Assembly: GCF_037940415.1 (NCBI RefSeq)
Contig: NZ_CP149798.1
Location: 6,543,001-6,607,000, forward strand
Direction of reading: 5' to 3'
Origin: Streptomyces sp. f51
GTDB lineage: Bacteria; Actinomycetota; Actinomycetes; Streptomycetales; Streptomycetaceae
Length of the DNA: 64,000 nt
Part shown: piece by piece, positions 23,839 through 33,970 of the stretch
Layout of the letters: every line of letters begins with the position of its first letter
Position numbering within the stretch: the stretch's first letter is position 1
Program-made: the position numbers and the translations under genes
The notes under the pieces: generated by a model
The model's database searches: none
What the model saw: the letters and a program-made list of their open reading frames with translations, nothing else
What the model was told of the DNA's origin: nothing

Positions 23839-25401
23839 ATGTCCATGACGTCATCGGGCGAGGAGCCGTGGACGGGGGAGCCGTCGGAGCCCGCGGTGGG
23901 GCGCCGCACGGGGGGAGGCGACGGCGACGGCGGGGGCGGTTCGGGCGGGCCGGGGCCCGAAAAGCCCGGGCCCGAGAGATCCGGGTCCGAGAGGTCCGGG
24001 TCCGAGAGGCCCGGGTCTGAGAGGCCCGGGTCTGAGAGGCCCGGGTCCGAGAGATCCGGGGCGTCGGGTGCGGACCGGTCCCGGGCCGACCCCTTCGGCG
24101 AGCGGCCGCCGAGGCCCGTCTGGTCGCGGGACTTCGCCCTGTTCTTCGTCGCGCGAGCCCTCGCGCGGCTCGGCGAGAGCATGCTGCCGGTGGCCCTCGC
24201 CGCGGGACTCCTCCGGTACGGGTACGGAGTCGGTGCCGTCGGCCTCGCCATGGCCGCCTCGGCCGCCCCGTTCGCCGGGCTGGTGATCTTCGGTGGCGTG
24301 ATCGCCGACCGGTTCAGCACCCGCAGACTCATGATCGGCGCCGACCTGGTGCGGCTCGCCGCCCAGTCGATGGCCGCCGCCCTCTTCTTCACCGGCCACG
24401 TGGTCCTGTGGCAGATCTGCGTGATCGGCGCGGTCAACGGGGTGGCCGGCGCGGTCTTCCAGCCCGGGGTCGCCAGTACCGTCCCGCGCCTGGCCGCCGA
24501 CATCCAGGGGGCCAACGGCGCCATCCGGATCGCCGAGTCCGCCGCCCAGCTCGCCGGCCCCGCCCTCGCCGGCGTGCTGGTCGCCTTCTCCTCCGCCGGA
24601 GGGGTCTTCGTGGCCCACGCCGGCACGTACGCGCTCAGCGCCCTGTGCCTGCTGCTGCTCCGCGTGCCCCCGGCCGCCCCCGGGAGCCGGATCCACAGCG
24701 GCACCTTCAAGGCCGATCTCGCCGAAGGCTGGTGGGAGTTCAGATCCCGTACCTGGCTGTGGGCCGTCATCGTGATCTGGTGCGTCTACATGATCTCCGT
24801 CTGGGGCCCCACCGTGCCCCTGGTGGCGACCGAGGTGGTGCAACGGCACGGCCCGCGCGCCTACGGCCTGATCAACTCCGCCCTCGGCGCGGGCACGGTC
24901 GTCGGCGGGCTCCTGGCCCTGCGCCTGCGCCCGCGCCGCATGCTGCGCGCCGGGTCCTTCGCCCTGCTGGCCTTCGCCTGCTTCCCGGCGGCCGTGGGGG
25001 CGGGGTTCGGCGTGGCGGCCATCTCGGCGGGCGCCGTCCTCGCCGGAGCGGGCATGTCGCTGTGGGGAGTGATGTGGGCGACGAGCGTGCAGACACAGGT
25101 CGCCCCCGACGTCCTCAACCGCATCCACGCCTACGACGTCGCGGGCTCCCTGGCGATGATGCCCGTCGGCCAGGCGCTCGCCGGGCCCGCCGCCGGGGCC
25201 CTGGGCGCGGACCACGTCCTTCTCGTGGCCGGCGTGATGTCGCTCGTCGTCCCCGTGGCCCTGCTCTCGGTGCCCGCGATCCGTGGTCTGGTACGGGTCG
25301 ACAGCGCCGTGCCCCGGTCGGCGAACACCCTCGCCGCACCGCTCGGACAGGCCCGCAGGCCACCCGGCCCGCGCACAACGGGTGCGCGACCACCGGCGTG
25401 A
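23839..25401 (+). CDS. MFS transporter with low-complexity repeat N-terminus
   Basis: An MFS protein of about 520 residues. After about 95 hydrophilic residues it begins VWSRDFALFFVARALARLGESMLPVALA and continues with about 12 transmembrane segments, including the loop GGVIADRFSTRRLM between TM2 and TM3. It resembles the MFS_3/enterobactin-exporter type (EntS). The N-terminal extension is unusual: Gly-rich, then seven tandem (S/P)GSER-type units coded by a 15-bp repeat (23956-24060). The start is uncertain: ATG 23839 lies 12 bases after GGGGGAGGG, while GTG 23800 and ATG 23845 are alternatives. The stop lies only 57 bases before a tRNA gene. The substrate is unknown. Confidence 0.85.
   Translation: MSMTSSGEEPWTGEPSEPAVGRRTGGGDGDGGGGSGGPGPEKPGPERSGSERSGSERPGSERPGSERPGSERSGASGADRSRADPFGERPPRPVWSRDFALFFVARALARLGESMLPVALAAGLLRYGYGVGAVGLAMAASAAPFAGLVIFGGVIADRFSTRRLMIGADLVRLAAQSMAAALFFTGHVVLWQICVIGAVNGVAGAVFQPGVASTVPRLAADIQGANGAIRIAESAAQLAGPALAGVLVAFSSAGGVFVAHAGTYALSALCLLLLRVPPAAPGSRIHSGTFKADLAEGWWEFRSRTWLWAVIVIWCVYMISVWGPTVPLVATEVVQRHGPRAYGLINSALGAGTVVGGLLALRLRPRRMLRAGSFALLAFACFPAAVGAGFGVAAISAGAVLAGAGMSLWGVMWATSVQTQVAPDVLNRIHAYDVAGSLAMMPVGQALAGPAAGALGADHVLLVAGVMSLVVPVALLSVPAIRGLVRVDSAVPRSANTLAAPLGQARRPPGPRTTGARPPA
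23956..24060 (+). repeat. In-frame 15-bp tandem repeat, 7 units, in the MFS gene
   Basis: The unit consensus is TCCGAGAGGCCCGGG, repeated without gaps; the first unit (CCCGAAAAGCCCGGG) is the most diverged. Each unit encodes five residues of (S/P)-E-(R/K)-(P/S)-G, read as a (S/P)GSER repeat. Copy-number change would alter the length of the cytoplasmic N-terminus without breaking the frame. Confidence 0.93.
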
Positions 25402-25458
25402 GTGCGGTATTGTTTCCGTGCACGTCCGGCCAGGGGAAACCCCAGGTCAGACAGGCAT

Positions 25459-25532
<74 letters not shown>

Positions 25533-25552
25533 CTCGTTCGAGTCGTGGTTCA

Positions 25553-25586
25553 GAGGCCGTTTTCTCATCACCGAGGAAACGGCCTC
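25553..25586 (+). terminator. Terminator after tRNA-Pro copy 1
   Basis: A 10-bp stem pairs GAGGCCGTTT (25553-25562) with AAACGGCCTC (25577-25586). The same GAGGCC/GGCCTC core recurs after the other two tRNA-Pro genes. Confidence 0.7.
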
Positions 25587-25809
25587 CGTCGTACCCGGGC
25601 CCCGGGGCGCGAGGTCGCGCGGGGCCGCGGGCGGGCGACTGGCCGAGACGGACCGGTGGCCGGGAAAAACGCTTGGACCGCACGGCCCCCGTCACGGGAC
25701 CATCTAACTTCTTGCCTGCCCATATCCGGACATCGGCGTCCCGGTGAACCTCCGGCGCCGTGGACCGCGGACGGCGTGGCGGGCAGCCGTACGACGACAC
25801 AGGGTTGTG

Positions 25810-27624
25810 ATGGCATCTCCTGAATCGCGCAAGGCATTACCGGGCAAGGGCTCGGTCCTCCTCGCACTTCGCTACTACGGAAGGGAGCTGCGCAGGCTCC
25901 GACGACTGACCGTGCCCGGCATGCTGCTGCCGGCACTGGGCAACATCGGCATCGGCTACGTGGCGCCGCTCGTCGTCGCGAAGCTGGTCGGCCGGATCGC
26001 GGGCGGCGAGGGTGTCTCCGCCGGCGAGGCACTGCCGTACGTCCTGGCCTTCGGCGGTGTCCTGCTCCTCGCGGAGGCGTTCTGGCGCCTCGGCCTGCAC
26101 TGCCTGAACCGCCTCGACGCCCTCGGCATCGAGCGGCTGTACGTGATCGGCATGGACGAACTGTTCGCCAAGGACGCCGCGTTCTTCCACGACAACTTCG
26201 CCGGCTCGCTCACCAAGCGGGTGCTGAGCTTCGCCTCCCGCTACGAGGAGTTCGTCGACACCATGACCTTCCAGGTCGTGGGCAGCCTCGTGCCGCTCCT
26301 CTTCGGCTCGGTGGTGCTGTGGCGCTACGAACCCCTCCTGGTCGCCGGACTCCTCGTGATGATCGCCGTGACGGGGCTGTGCGTGGTGCCCCTCATCCGC
26401 CGCCGTCAGGCACTCGTCGACGAGCGCGAGGAGGCGATCGCCCGGGTCTCGGGCCATGTCGCCGACAGCCTGATGAACATGGACACCGTCCGGGCCTTCG
26501 CGGCCGAGGAGCGCGAGGCGGCCGAGCACCGCTCCCGGGTGGCGGCGTCCCGGCGGCTCACCCTGCGCTCCTGGGACTACGGCAATCTGCGCATCGACAC
26601 GTTCGTCGCGCCGATGTCCGTCCTGACCAACGCGCTCGGACTGCTGCTCGCGGTCACCCTCGGCGGGGGCGCGCACGGTGTGGAGGCGGTCGTGGTGGCC
26701 TTCACGTACTACGCCAACGCGACCAGGATCATGTTCGAGTTCAACCAGATCTACCGGCGTCTGGAGAGCGCCATGACGGAGGCCGCGCAGTTCACCGAGC
26801 TGCTGCTGACACCGCCGACCGTGCTCGACCCGGTCGCTCCGGAGCCGCTGCGGACCGGCGGGGCCGACGTCCGCTTCGAGCGGGTGACCTTCACCCACGG
26901 TGGCGCCGAGCCGCTGTTCACCGGGCTCGAACTGGACGTGCCCAGCGGGGCGAAGGTCGGTCTGGTCGGCCGGTCGGGCGGCGGCAAGACCACGCTCACC
27001 CGGCTGCTGCTGCGGATGACGGACATCGAGGGCGGCCGCATCCTGATCGGCGGCCAGGACATCAGCAGGCTGAGGCAGGCCGATCTGCGCAGCCAGATCG
27101 CGTACGTGCCGCAGGACCCGGCGATGTTCCACCGCACGCTGCGGGACAACATCGCCTTCGCCCGTCCGGACGCCACCGAGGCGGAGATCCGGCGAGCGGC
27201 CGAGGCGGCCCATGTCACGGAGTTCGCCGACGCGCTGCCCGACGGTTTCGCCACCATGGTCGGGGAACGTGGCATCAAGCTGTCCGGCGGCCAGCGCCAG
27301 CGGGTCGCCCTCGCCCGCGCGATCCTGCGTGACGCGCCGATCCTGCTGCTCGACGAGGCGACCAGCGCTCTGGACTCCGAGAGCGAGATCCTGGTCCAGT
27401 CGGCGCTGTGGCGGCTCATGGAACGGCGTACGGCGCTCGTGGTGGCGCACCGGCTGAGCACGGTCGCCACCATGGACCGGCTCGTCGTCCTCGACCGGGG
27501 AAAGATCGTCGAACAGGGCACGCACCAGGAACTGCTCGCGACGGACGGCGCCTACGCGAAGCTGTGGCGCCACCAGTCCGGCGGCTTCATAGACGACAGC
27601 CCGGCCACGGCCGACCGGCACTGA
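25810..27624 (+). CDS. ABC exporter, fused permease-ATPase half-transporter
   Basis: A half-transporter of about 604 residues with a six-helix exporter domain (about 20-320) and a nucleotide-binding domain: Walker A LVGRSGGGKTTL (about 392), signature LSGGQRQRVALARA (about 494), Walker B ILLLDEATSALDS and the H-loop HRLST. It presumably homodimerises to export a lipid, peptide or drug. The ATG at 25810 is favoured because homology-like sequence starts there, but no strong ribosome site is visible and upstream in-frame GTGs (25744, 25807) are possible. It follows the tRNA and stands alone. Confidence 0.9.
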   Translation: MASPESRKALPGKGSVLLALRYYGRELRRLRRLTVPGMLLPALGNIGIGYVAPLVVAKLVGRIAGGEGVSAGEALPYVLAFGGVLLLAEAFWRLGLHCLNRLDALGIERLYVIGMDELFAKDAAFFHDNFAGSLTKRVLSFASRYEEFVDTMTFQVVGSLVPLLFGSVVLWRYEPLLVAGLLVMIAVTGLCVVPLIRRRQALVDEREEAIARVSGHVADSLMNMDTVRAFAAEEREAAEHRSRVAASRRLTLRSWDYGNLRIDTFVAPMSVLTNALGLLLAVTLGGGAHGVEAVVVAFTYYANATRIMFEFNQIYRRLESAMTEAAQFTELLLTPPTVLDPVAPEPLRTGGADVRFERVTFTHGGAEPLFTGLELDVPSGAKVGLVGRSGGGKTTLTRLLLRMTDIEGGRILIGGQDISRLRQADLRSQIAYVPQDPAMFHRTLRDNIAFARPDATEAEIRRAAEAAHVTEFADALPDGFATMVGERGIKLSGGQRQRVALARAILRDAPILLLDEATSALDSESEILVQSALWRLMERRTALVVAHRLSTVATMDRLVVLDRGKIVEQGTHQELLATDGAYAKLWRHQSGGFIDDSPATADRH

Positions 27625-27697
27625 ACCCCGGCGGGGGTCCCGGTGGGGACGGGGCCGGCCCGGGACATCGGGATCAGGGCGGTCGGCCCGTCGGGGG

Positions 27698-29434
27698 TCA
27701 GGCCGTGGCGTCGTGGCGCAGCGGTACCGTCCACTCCAGGACGGTGCCGCTCGGCTCGTTGGACGTCAGGGCGCAGCTGCCGCCCAGGTGCTCGGCGCGG
27801 GTGCCGATGTTGCCGAGCCCGCTGCGGCGGGTGACGTCGGGGCCGATCCCGCGCCCGTTGTCCGCCACCCGCAGCCGCAGCGCGGTGGCGGTGGCCTCGG
27901 CGGTGACCTCCACCGCGGTGGCCTCGGCGTGCCGGGCGACGTTGGACAGGGCCTCGCGCAGCACCGCGACCACGTGTTCCCGCTGCTCGTCGGACACGTC
28001 GGTGTCCAGCAGGCCGCTCATGCGCAGGGCCGGGGCGAAGCCCAGCGTCTCGGCCGCGCGGCCCACCTCGGTGACGAGCCGGGTGCGCAGGCCGGCGGTG
28101 GCGCCGGACCGGTCGCTCTCCCGCAGGGCGTAGATCGTGGACCGTACGACCTTGATCGTGTCGTCGAGGTCGTCCACCACCCGCTGCACGCGTTCGGCCA
28201 CGTCGGGCCGGTCGGCGAGCCGGTTGAGCACCGACTGGAGGCTGAGCCCGCCCGCGAAGAGCCGCTGGATGGCCAGATCGTGCAGATCGCGTGCGATCCG
28301 GTCGCGGTCGTTGAGGACGAGCAGCTGTTCCGCGTCGCGCCGGTGCTCGGCGATCTCCAGGGCCAGCGCCGCATGGCCGGCGAACCCGGCGATCATGTCG
28401 ACGGTGGCGTCGGGGAACACGGTGCCGCCCTGCCGGTTCGCCACCTGGAGCACGCCCCGCACCCGCTCGTGGGTGCCGAGCGGGATCACGAACGCCGGGC
28501 CGAGGTCGAGGACCGAAGCACTGCCCGTCCCGGTGCGCGGGTCCTGGCTGAGCGAGGGGCTGACGATCCGCTCGCCCGAGGCGTACACCTTGGCCGCCAG
28601 ACTCGTGCCGTCGGGCAGGGTGAGCCCCCGCACCTGGTCGGCGTCGCGCCCCTCGGCCGACTCGATCACCAGGTCCGTGGTCCCGGTCAGCGGCAGCGCC
28701 AGCGTGACGAGATCGGCGTCGGACAGCTCCCGGACCGTGGCCGTGAAGGCGTGCAGGACGTCGACCGGGTCGGCGCCCGACAGCAGGGTGCGGGTCAGGT
28801 CGCTGCTCGCGGCCAGCCAGCGCTCACGGCGCCGGGCGTCGTCGTACAGACGGGCGTTGTCGATGGCCACGCCGGCCGCCGCGCCGAGCGTGCGCAGCAC
28901 GGCCTCGTCCTCGGCGTCGAACTCCGCCCCGCCGTGCTTCTCCGTGAGGTACAGATTGCCGAAGATCTTGTCGCGGACCTGCACGGGGGTGCCGAGGAAC
29001 GTGGTCATCGGGGGGTGGCCCGGCGGGAAGCCCACGGAGTCGGGGTGGTCGCTCAGGACGGGCAGCCGCAGCGCGTGCGGCTCGCGGATCAGCAGACCGA
29101 GGATGCCCTCTCCCCGGGGGTAGTGACCGATGCGGGCGATGGTCTCCTCGTCGATCCCCACCGTGATGAACTGCTTGATGCCGCCCTCGTCGCCGAGGAC
29201 GCCGAGGGCGCCGTAGCGGCAGTCGACGAGCTGCACCGCGGACTCCACGATCTGCCGCAGCACGACGTCGAGGTCCAGGTCGCTGCCAATCGCGAGCACG
29301 GCTTCGAGAAGGGTGTGCACCCGGTTCTGGGTGCCGCGCACACGCTGGACCTGCTCCTGGAGGTCCTCCAGGAGGGCGTCGAGACGGAACTGCGGGGCCG
29401 CCGGCTCCTCCGGAAGATGTGCGCTCCGGTCCAT
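27698..29434 (-). CDS. GAF-GAF sensor histidine kinase (DevS/DosT-like, HisKA_3)
   Basis: A 578-residue soluble histidine kinase. Two GAF domains (about 50-200 and 220-370) are followed by a HisKA_3 helix with the phosphoacceptor in DRDRIARDLHDLAIQRLF (His about residue 390), then a HATPase_c domain with VLREALSNVARHA (N-box, about 485) and ADNGRGIG. This layout matches DevS/DosT kinases that sense oxygen or redox through the GAF domains. The ATG at 29434 follows GGAGGGG. No NarL/LuxR response regulator gene is next to it. A CBS-domain gene lies upstream on the same strand, a pairing familiar from hypoxia/stress regulons. Confidence 0.92.
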   Translation of the reverse strand: MDRSAHLPEEPAAPQFRLDALLEDLQEQVQRVRGTQNRVHTLLEAVLAIGSDLDLDVVLRQIVESAVQLVDCRYGALGVLGDEGGIKQFITVGIDEETIARIGHYPRGEGILGLLIREPHALRLPVLSDHPDSVGFPPGHPPMTTFLGTPVQVRDKIFGNLYLTEKHGGAEFDAEDEAVLRTLGAAAGVAIDNARLYDDARRRERWLAASSDLTRTLLSGADPVDVLHAFTATVRELSDADLVTLALPLTGTTDLVIESAEGRDADQVRGLTLPDGTSLAAKVYASGERIVSPSLSQDPRTGTGSASVLDLGPAFVIPLGTHERVRGVLQVANRQGGTVFPDATVDMIAGFAGHAALALEIAEHRRDAEQLLVLNDRDRIARDLHDLAIQRLFAGGLSLQSVLNRLADRPDVAERVQRVVDDLDDTIKVVRSTIYALRESDRSGATAGLRTRLVTEVGRAAETLGFAPALRMSGLLDTDVSDEQREHVVAVLREALSNVARHAEATAVEVTAEATATALRLRVADNGRGIGPDVTRRSGLGNIGTRAEHLGGSCALTSNEPSGTVLEWTVPLRHDATA

Positions 29435-29636
29435 TCGACATCCCCTCCACGTGCCGCCCGTCGAAGCCATGATGCCCGACCGCACGCCCCCGTGGTCGGG
29501 CACCTGTACGGAACGCGGCGACGGCTTCGGGGGTGGAGGGGAGGAACACGTGAGAATGGTTCAGATGGTCCCCGTACGTCCGCCGACGGCGCGGACGTGC
29601 GGCGTACGTCGGGGTCCGCCGCAGTCGGCTCAGGGT

Positions 29637-30497
29637 TCAGCGTTCGGGCAGCCAGTGGTGTTCGATCCGGTGCGAGGGGTGCCTTTCGGCCGGGTGCGTG
29701 TCGTCGACGCGGAAGGTCAGGCTGTTCATGACCCCGACGACACCGTCGACCCGCCACGTCAGCCGGATGGCCTCCGGGATCTCGCTGCGGTGCTCCAGCC
29801 GGCCCTCCAGCGTCACCACCCCCTCGCCGACCGAGACGATCACCGCGTGCGGGGGCAGCGACAGCGCCCGCCCGAGGACGTCTTCGGCGATCTCCCGGCG
29901 GATCTCCTCGTCCGTCCGCAGGAAGACCCGCAGCAGGTCACGGCGGGTGGCGATACCGATGAGACGGTCCTCCTCGTCCACCACCGGAAGCCGTTCGACG
30001 CGATGGCGCTCCATGACCCGGGCGGCGTCGGCCACCCGCTGCTCGGGATGCACGGTGATCGCCGGTGTGGACATCAGCTGCTCCGCGGTCGAGGGGCGGA
30101 CCGCCCCGCCCCCGTCGGCCGCCGAGCGGCGCGCCGCCGCCCGCCAGGGACCGTCGCCGCCGGCCGGCCGGGGCAGCGCGCCGCACAGCGAGAACAGTCG
30201 GCGCCGCAGCGAGAACAGTCCCCGCCGCAGAGACGGCACTGCGCGGCGCTGCCAGGTCGGTCCGCGGCGCGGTGGGAGCGGTCCGCGGCGCGGTTCCCGT
30301 TCGCTGCCGGACCGCAGGGCCCGTACCCGCAGCAGATCGGTCTCCGAGATCACGCCGACGACCTTGTCGTCGTCGTCCACGACCGGCAGCCCGCTGATCC
30401 GGTACCGGTCCAGGAGCCGGGCCACGTCCTTGAAGGACATCTCCCTGCGCGCCCCGACGACCTCGCTGGTCATCACCTGCCCGACGATGAGGGTCAT
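29637..30497 (-). CDS. CBS-pair and BON domain protein with Arg-rich insert
   Basis: A 286-residue protein. The first CBS motif is at residues 1-58 (MTSEVVGARREMSFKDVARLL, with ISGLPVVDDDDKVVGVISETDLL split around it) and the second at about 138-195 (ERLPVVDEEDRLIGIATRRDLL). A BON domain follows (about 200-262; VIVSVGEGVVTLEGRLEHRS). Between the CBS motifs lies a basic, repetitive insert of about 75 residues (SLRRGLFSLRRRLFSL). CBS pairs bind adenosine nucleotides, and BON domains bind membranes or phospholipids. Proteins of this architecture are often controlled by DosR-type systems; the kinase gene downstream is suggestive. The ATG at 30497 is the natural start (MTLIVGQVMTSEV). Confidence 0.88.
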   Translation of the reverse strand: MTLIVGQVMTSEVVGARREMSFKDVARLLDRYRISGLPVVDDDDKVVGVISETDLLRVRALRSGSEREPRRGPLPPRRGPTWQRRAVPSLRRGLFSLRRRLFSLCGALPRPAGGDGPWRAAARRSAADGGGAVRPSTAEQLMSTPAITVHPEQRVADAARVMERHRVERLPVVDEEDRLIGIATRRDLLRVFLRTDEEIRREIAEDVLGRALSLPPHAVIVSVGEGVVTLEGRLEHRSEIPEAIRLTWRVDGVVGVMNSLTFRVDDTHPAERHPSHRIEHHWLPER

Positions 30498-30617
30498 CTC
30501 GCCATCTCGCTTCCTGCTCGGACGGCTTCCCAGCGTGCCCGGCCGGCGCGCGCGGGAGCAGGGGCCGACCGTCCTCGGCCGGGGGCCGGACCGTCCCCGC
30601 GGGCGGGACGTAGGACC

Positions 30618-30682
30618 CGGGCGGGTCGAGGGTCCGGGCGGGTCGAGGGGCGGGCGGGTCGGGGGTCCGTGCGGGTCCGAGG
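30618..30682. repeat. About 17-bp GC-rich tandem repeat
   Basis: Nearly four units of CGGGCGGGTCGAGGGTC type lie at 30618-30634, 30635-30650, 30651-30667 and a diverged copy to about 30682. They sit between the CBS gene start and the end of the methyltransferase gene, within the presumed promoter region of the CBS gene. Confidence 0.75.
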
Positions 30683-30701
30683 CCCCGGCCCGGCCCCGCG
30701 T

Positions 30702-31517
30702 TCACCCGCGCTTCAGACCGACCCCGCCGTACAGGGACACCGGCTCGTCGCCGATCGGGGTCTCGCCCTCCGCGAGCCCGGGACGCCAGTCCTTCACCGA
30801 TACGACACCCGGCTCGACCAGGTCCAGGCCCTCGAAGAAACGGCTCACCCCGGCGTGCGAGCGGCCCACCAGGGTGACGCCGCCGCGCGCGTACGCCTCG
30901 ATGCCCCGCCGGACCTCCTCGGGCTCGAAGTCGGCGGTCATCGCGGACAGCGACAGGAAGCTGCCGGGCGCCAGCGCGTCGACCAGGGTCCCGACCAGCT
31001 CGTACGCCCCGCCCTCGTCGGCGATGAAGTGCATCAGCGCGATCAGCGACAGGCCCACGGGACGGTCGAGGTCGAGCACGCGCGCGGCCTCGGCGAGGAT
31101 CTTCCCCGGCTCGCGCACGTCCGCCTGGACGTACTCCGTCCTGCCCTCCGTCGTGCCGCGCAGCAGCGCCTCCGCGTGGGCGAGGACGATCGGGTCGTTG
31201 TCGACGTACACCACCCGCGCGTCCGGTGCGGTGCGCTGTGCGATCTGGTGGAGGTTGGGCTCGGTGGGAATGCCGGTGCCGATGTCCAGGAACTGGCGGA
31301 TTCCCGCCGTACGGACGAGGTGCCGGGTGGCGCGCTGCATGAACCACCGGTTGCTGCGGGCGGCCCGTTTGGCTCCCGGATCACGCGCCGTGATCTGCTG
31401 CCCGAGCCGCTCGTCGACCGGGTAGTTGTCCTTGCCGCCCAGATACCAGTCGTACACCCGGGCCGGATGCGGCCTGGTGGTGTCGATCCCGTCCGCGGTG
31501 GACCCCGTCCCCGTCAT
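30702..31517 (-). CDS. SAM-dependent methyltransferase (DUF574/PF04672 type)
   Basis: A 271-residue protein of the large actinobacterial DUF574 methyltransferase family. It starts with the family signature ARVYDWYLGGKDNYPVDE (about residues 19-36). The SAM site is FLDIGTGIPTEPNLH (about 83-97), with the acidic residue in VVYVDNDPIV and LIALMHFIAD later. These proteins are numerous in Streptomyces and mostly without known substrates. The ATG at 31517 is preceded by CGGGGAG. It is transcribed away from the thiolase gene; 330 bases separate the two. Confidence 0.9.
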   Translation of the reverse strand: MTGTGSTADGIDTTRPHPARVYDWYLGGKDNYPVDERLGQQITARDPGAKRAARSNRWFMQRATRHLVRTAGIRQFLDIGTGIPTEPNLHQIAQRTAPDARVVYVDNDPIVLAHAEALLRGTTEGRTEYVQADVREPGKILAEAARVLDLDRPVGLSLIALMHFIADEGGAYELVGTLVDALAPGSFLSLSAMTADFEPEEVRRGIEAYARGGVTLVGRSHAGVSRFFEGLDLVEPGVVSVKDWRPGLAEGETPIGDEPVSLYGGVGLKRG

Positions 31518-31847
31518 ACGACAACTCCCCGCTCGGCTCGGCCTGTTCACCCCGTCGGCCCGGGTTCGATGGGGTGCGCGAGCAGTCTGCCATCCGGGCC
31601 GGGGGCGGAGCGGGCGGCCGTCGATCCCCGGCCACCGTCCCGGTCCCGGAGCCCGCGGGGAGATTCCGTACGAGCCCGGCCGTTCGGGGCGGACGGGCGG
31701 ACGCGGGGACACGGGCGGCGGGGGGATCTTCCCAAGCGTCCGGCGCGGGGCTATAGTCCAAAACTAGCAGTGCTAATTAATACTGTTGCTGGCTTGTGCT
31801 CATCACCGTCCGGTGCCCGGTCGCCGGTGTCCGTCAGGAGTCCTGTC
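31518..31847. promoter_or_regulatory. Divergent intergenic region with dyad TAGCAGTGCTA
   Basis: There is no gene in these 330 bases. The right half is strikingly AT-rich: a -10-like TATAGT (31752-31757), a perfect 11-bp dyad TAGCA-G-TGCTA (31765-31775), then AATTAATACTGTTGC. The dyad sits just downstream of the putative -10, where a repressor would block the thiolase promoter. The left half is GC-rich and holds the upstream region of the methyltransferase gene. Confidence 0.55.
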
Positions 31848-33035
<1,188 letters not shown>

Positions 33036-33159
33036 CGAACGGGCCCTGGAGCGGGGGCCGGGGGCGCCGGGCGGGTCCGGTGTCCCCGGCCGGCCAGGGA
33101 AACCCCGGTGGGACCCTCGCCCCGGGGGCGGGAAGCGTGGGCATAGCATCGGCCCCCGC

Positions 33160-33933
33160 ATGAACACGATGACGCTCTGGCACATATCCATCGGGGAGTT
33201 CACGGCGCTCGCCGCCGCGGCTCTCCTCGTCGGCTTCTCCAAGACGGCCGTCAGCGGCGCCAACACGGTCAGTCTGGCGGTCTTCGCCGCCGTGCTGCCC
33301 GCCCGCGCCTCGACGGGCGTCCTGCTGCCCCTCCTGATCGTCGGGGACCTGCTGGCCGTCGCCACCTACCGGCGCCACGCCCACTGGCCCACGCTGTGGC
33401 GGCTGTTCCCCGCGGTCGCCGCCGGTGTCGTCCTCGGCACCCTGTTCCTGGTGTGGGCGGACGACGGGATCGTACGGGCCTCCATCGGCGCGACCCTGCT
33501 GCTGATGACCGCTATCACGCTGTGGCGCCGCCGGGCCGCCGTCCGGGACGAGGAACCCGACGCGGTCGTGACCCGGGCGGGCCGTGTCAGGGCGCGCTCC
33601 TACGGTGTCCTCGGCGGCTTCACCACCATGGTCGCCAACGCGGGCGGCCCGGTCATGTCGATGTATCTCCTCTCGGCTGGCTTCCGGAAACTGGGCTTCC
33701 TCGGCACCTCGGCCTTCTTCTTCCTGATCGTCAACGTCGCCAAGCTGCCGTTCAGCGCGGGCCTCGGCCTGATCGACGGCCGTTCGCTGCTGCTGGACGC
33801 GGCGCTGGCCGTCTTCGTGGTGCCGGGGGCGTTCCTCGGCAAGTGGGCGGTCAAGCGCATCAACCAGCTGCTCTTCGAGCGTCTGGTGATCGCGGCGACG
33901 GTGGTCGGCGGCGTACAACTGCTGCTGCGCTGA
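33160..33933 (+). CDS. TSUP-family membrane permease (TauE/SafE)
   Basis: A 257-residue membrane protein with about eight hydrophobic segments in two repeats. The family motifs are LLVGFSKTAVSGANTVSLA in repeat 1 and GGFTTMVANAGGPVMSMYLL in repeat 2. TSUP proteins export sulfite, sulfonates or organic anions. There is no clear ribosome site; a -10-like TAGCAT lies 10 bases before the ATG, so the leader is very short or absent. It appears to stand alone between the thiolase and a convergent MFS gene. Confidence 0.9.
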   Translation: MNTMTLWHISIGEFTALAAAALLVGFSKTAVSGANTVSLAVFAAVLPARASTGVLLPLLIVGDLLAVATYRRHAHWPTLWRLFPAVAAGVVLGTLFLVWADDGIVRASIGATLLLMTAITLWRRRAAVRDEEPDAVVTRAGRVRARSYGVLGGFTTMVANAGGPVMSMYLLSAGFRKLGFLGTSAFFFLIVNVAKLPFSAGLGLIDGRSLLLDAALAVFVVPGAFLGKWAVKRINQLLFERLVIAATVVGGVQLLLR

Positions 33934-33970
33934 CCTTCGTTCGCGGCCCCCGTCGCCCCGGCGTGGCCCG

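Noticed and set aside
29313..31846. Long plus-strand frame leading into the thiolase gene
   Set aside because: The true thiolase starts at GTG 31848 with a ribosome site; upstream sequence is antisense to the kinase, CBS and methyltransferase genes.
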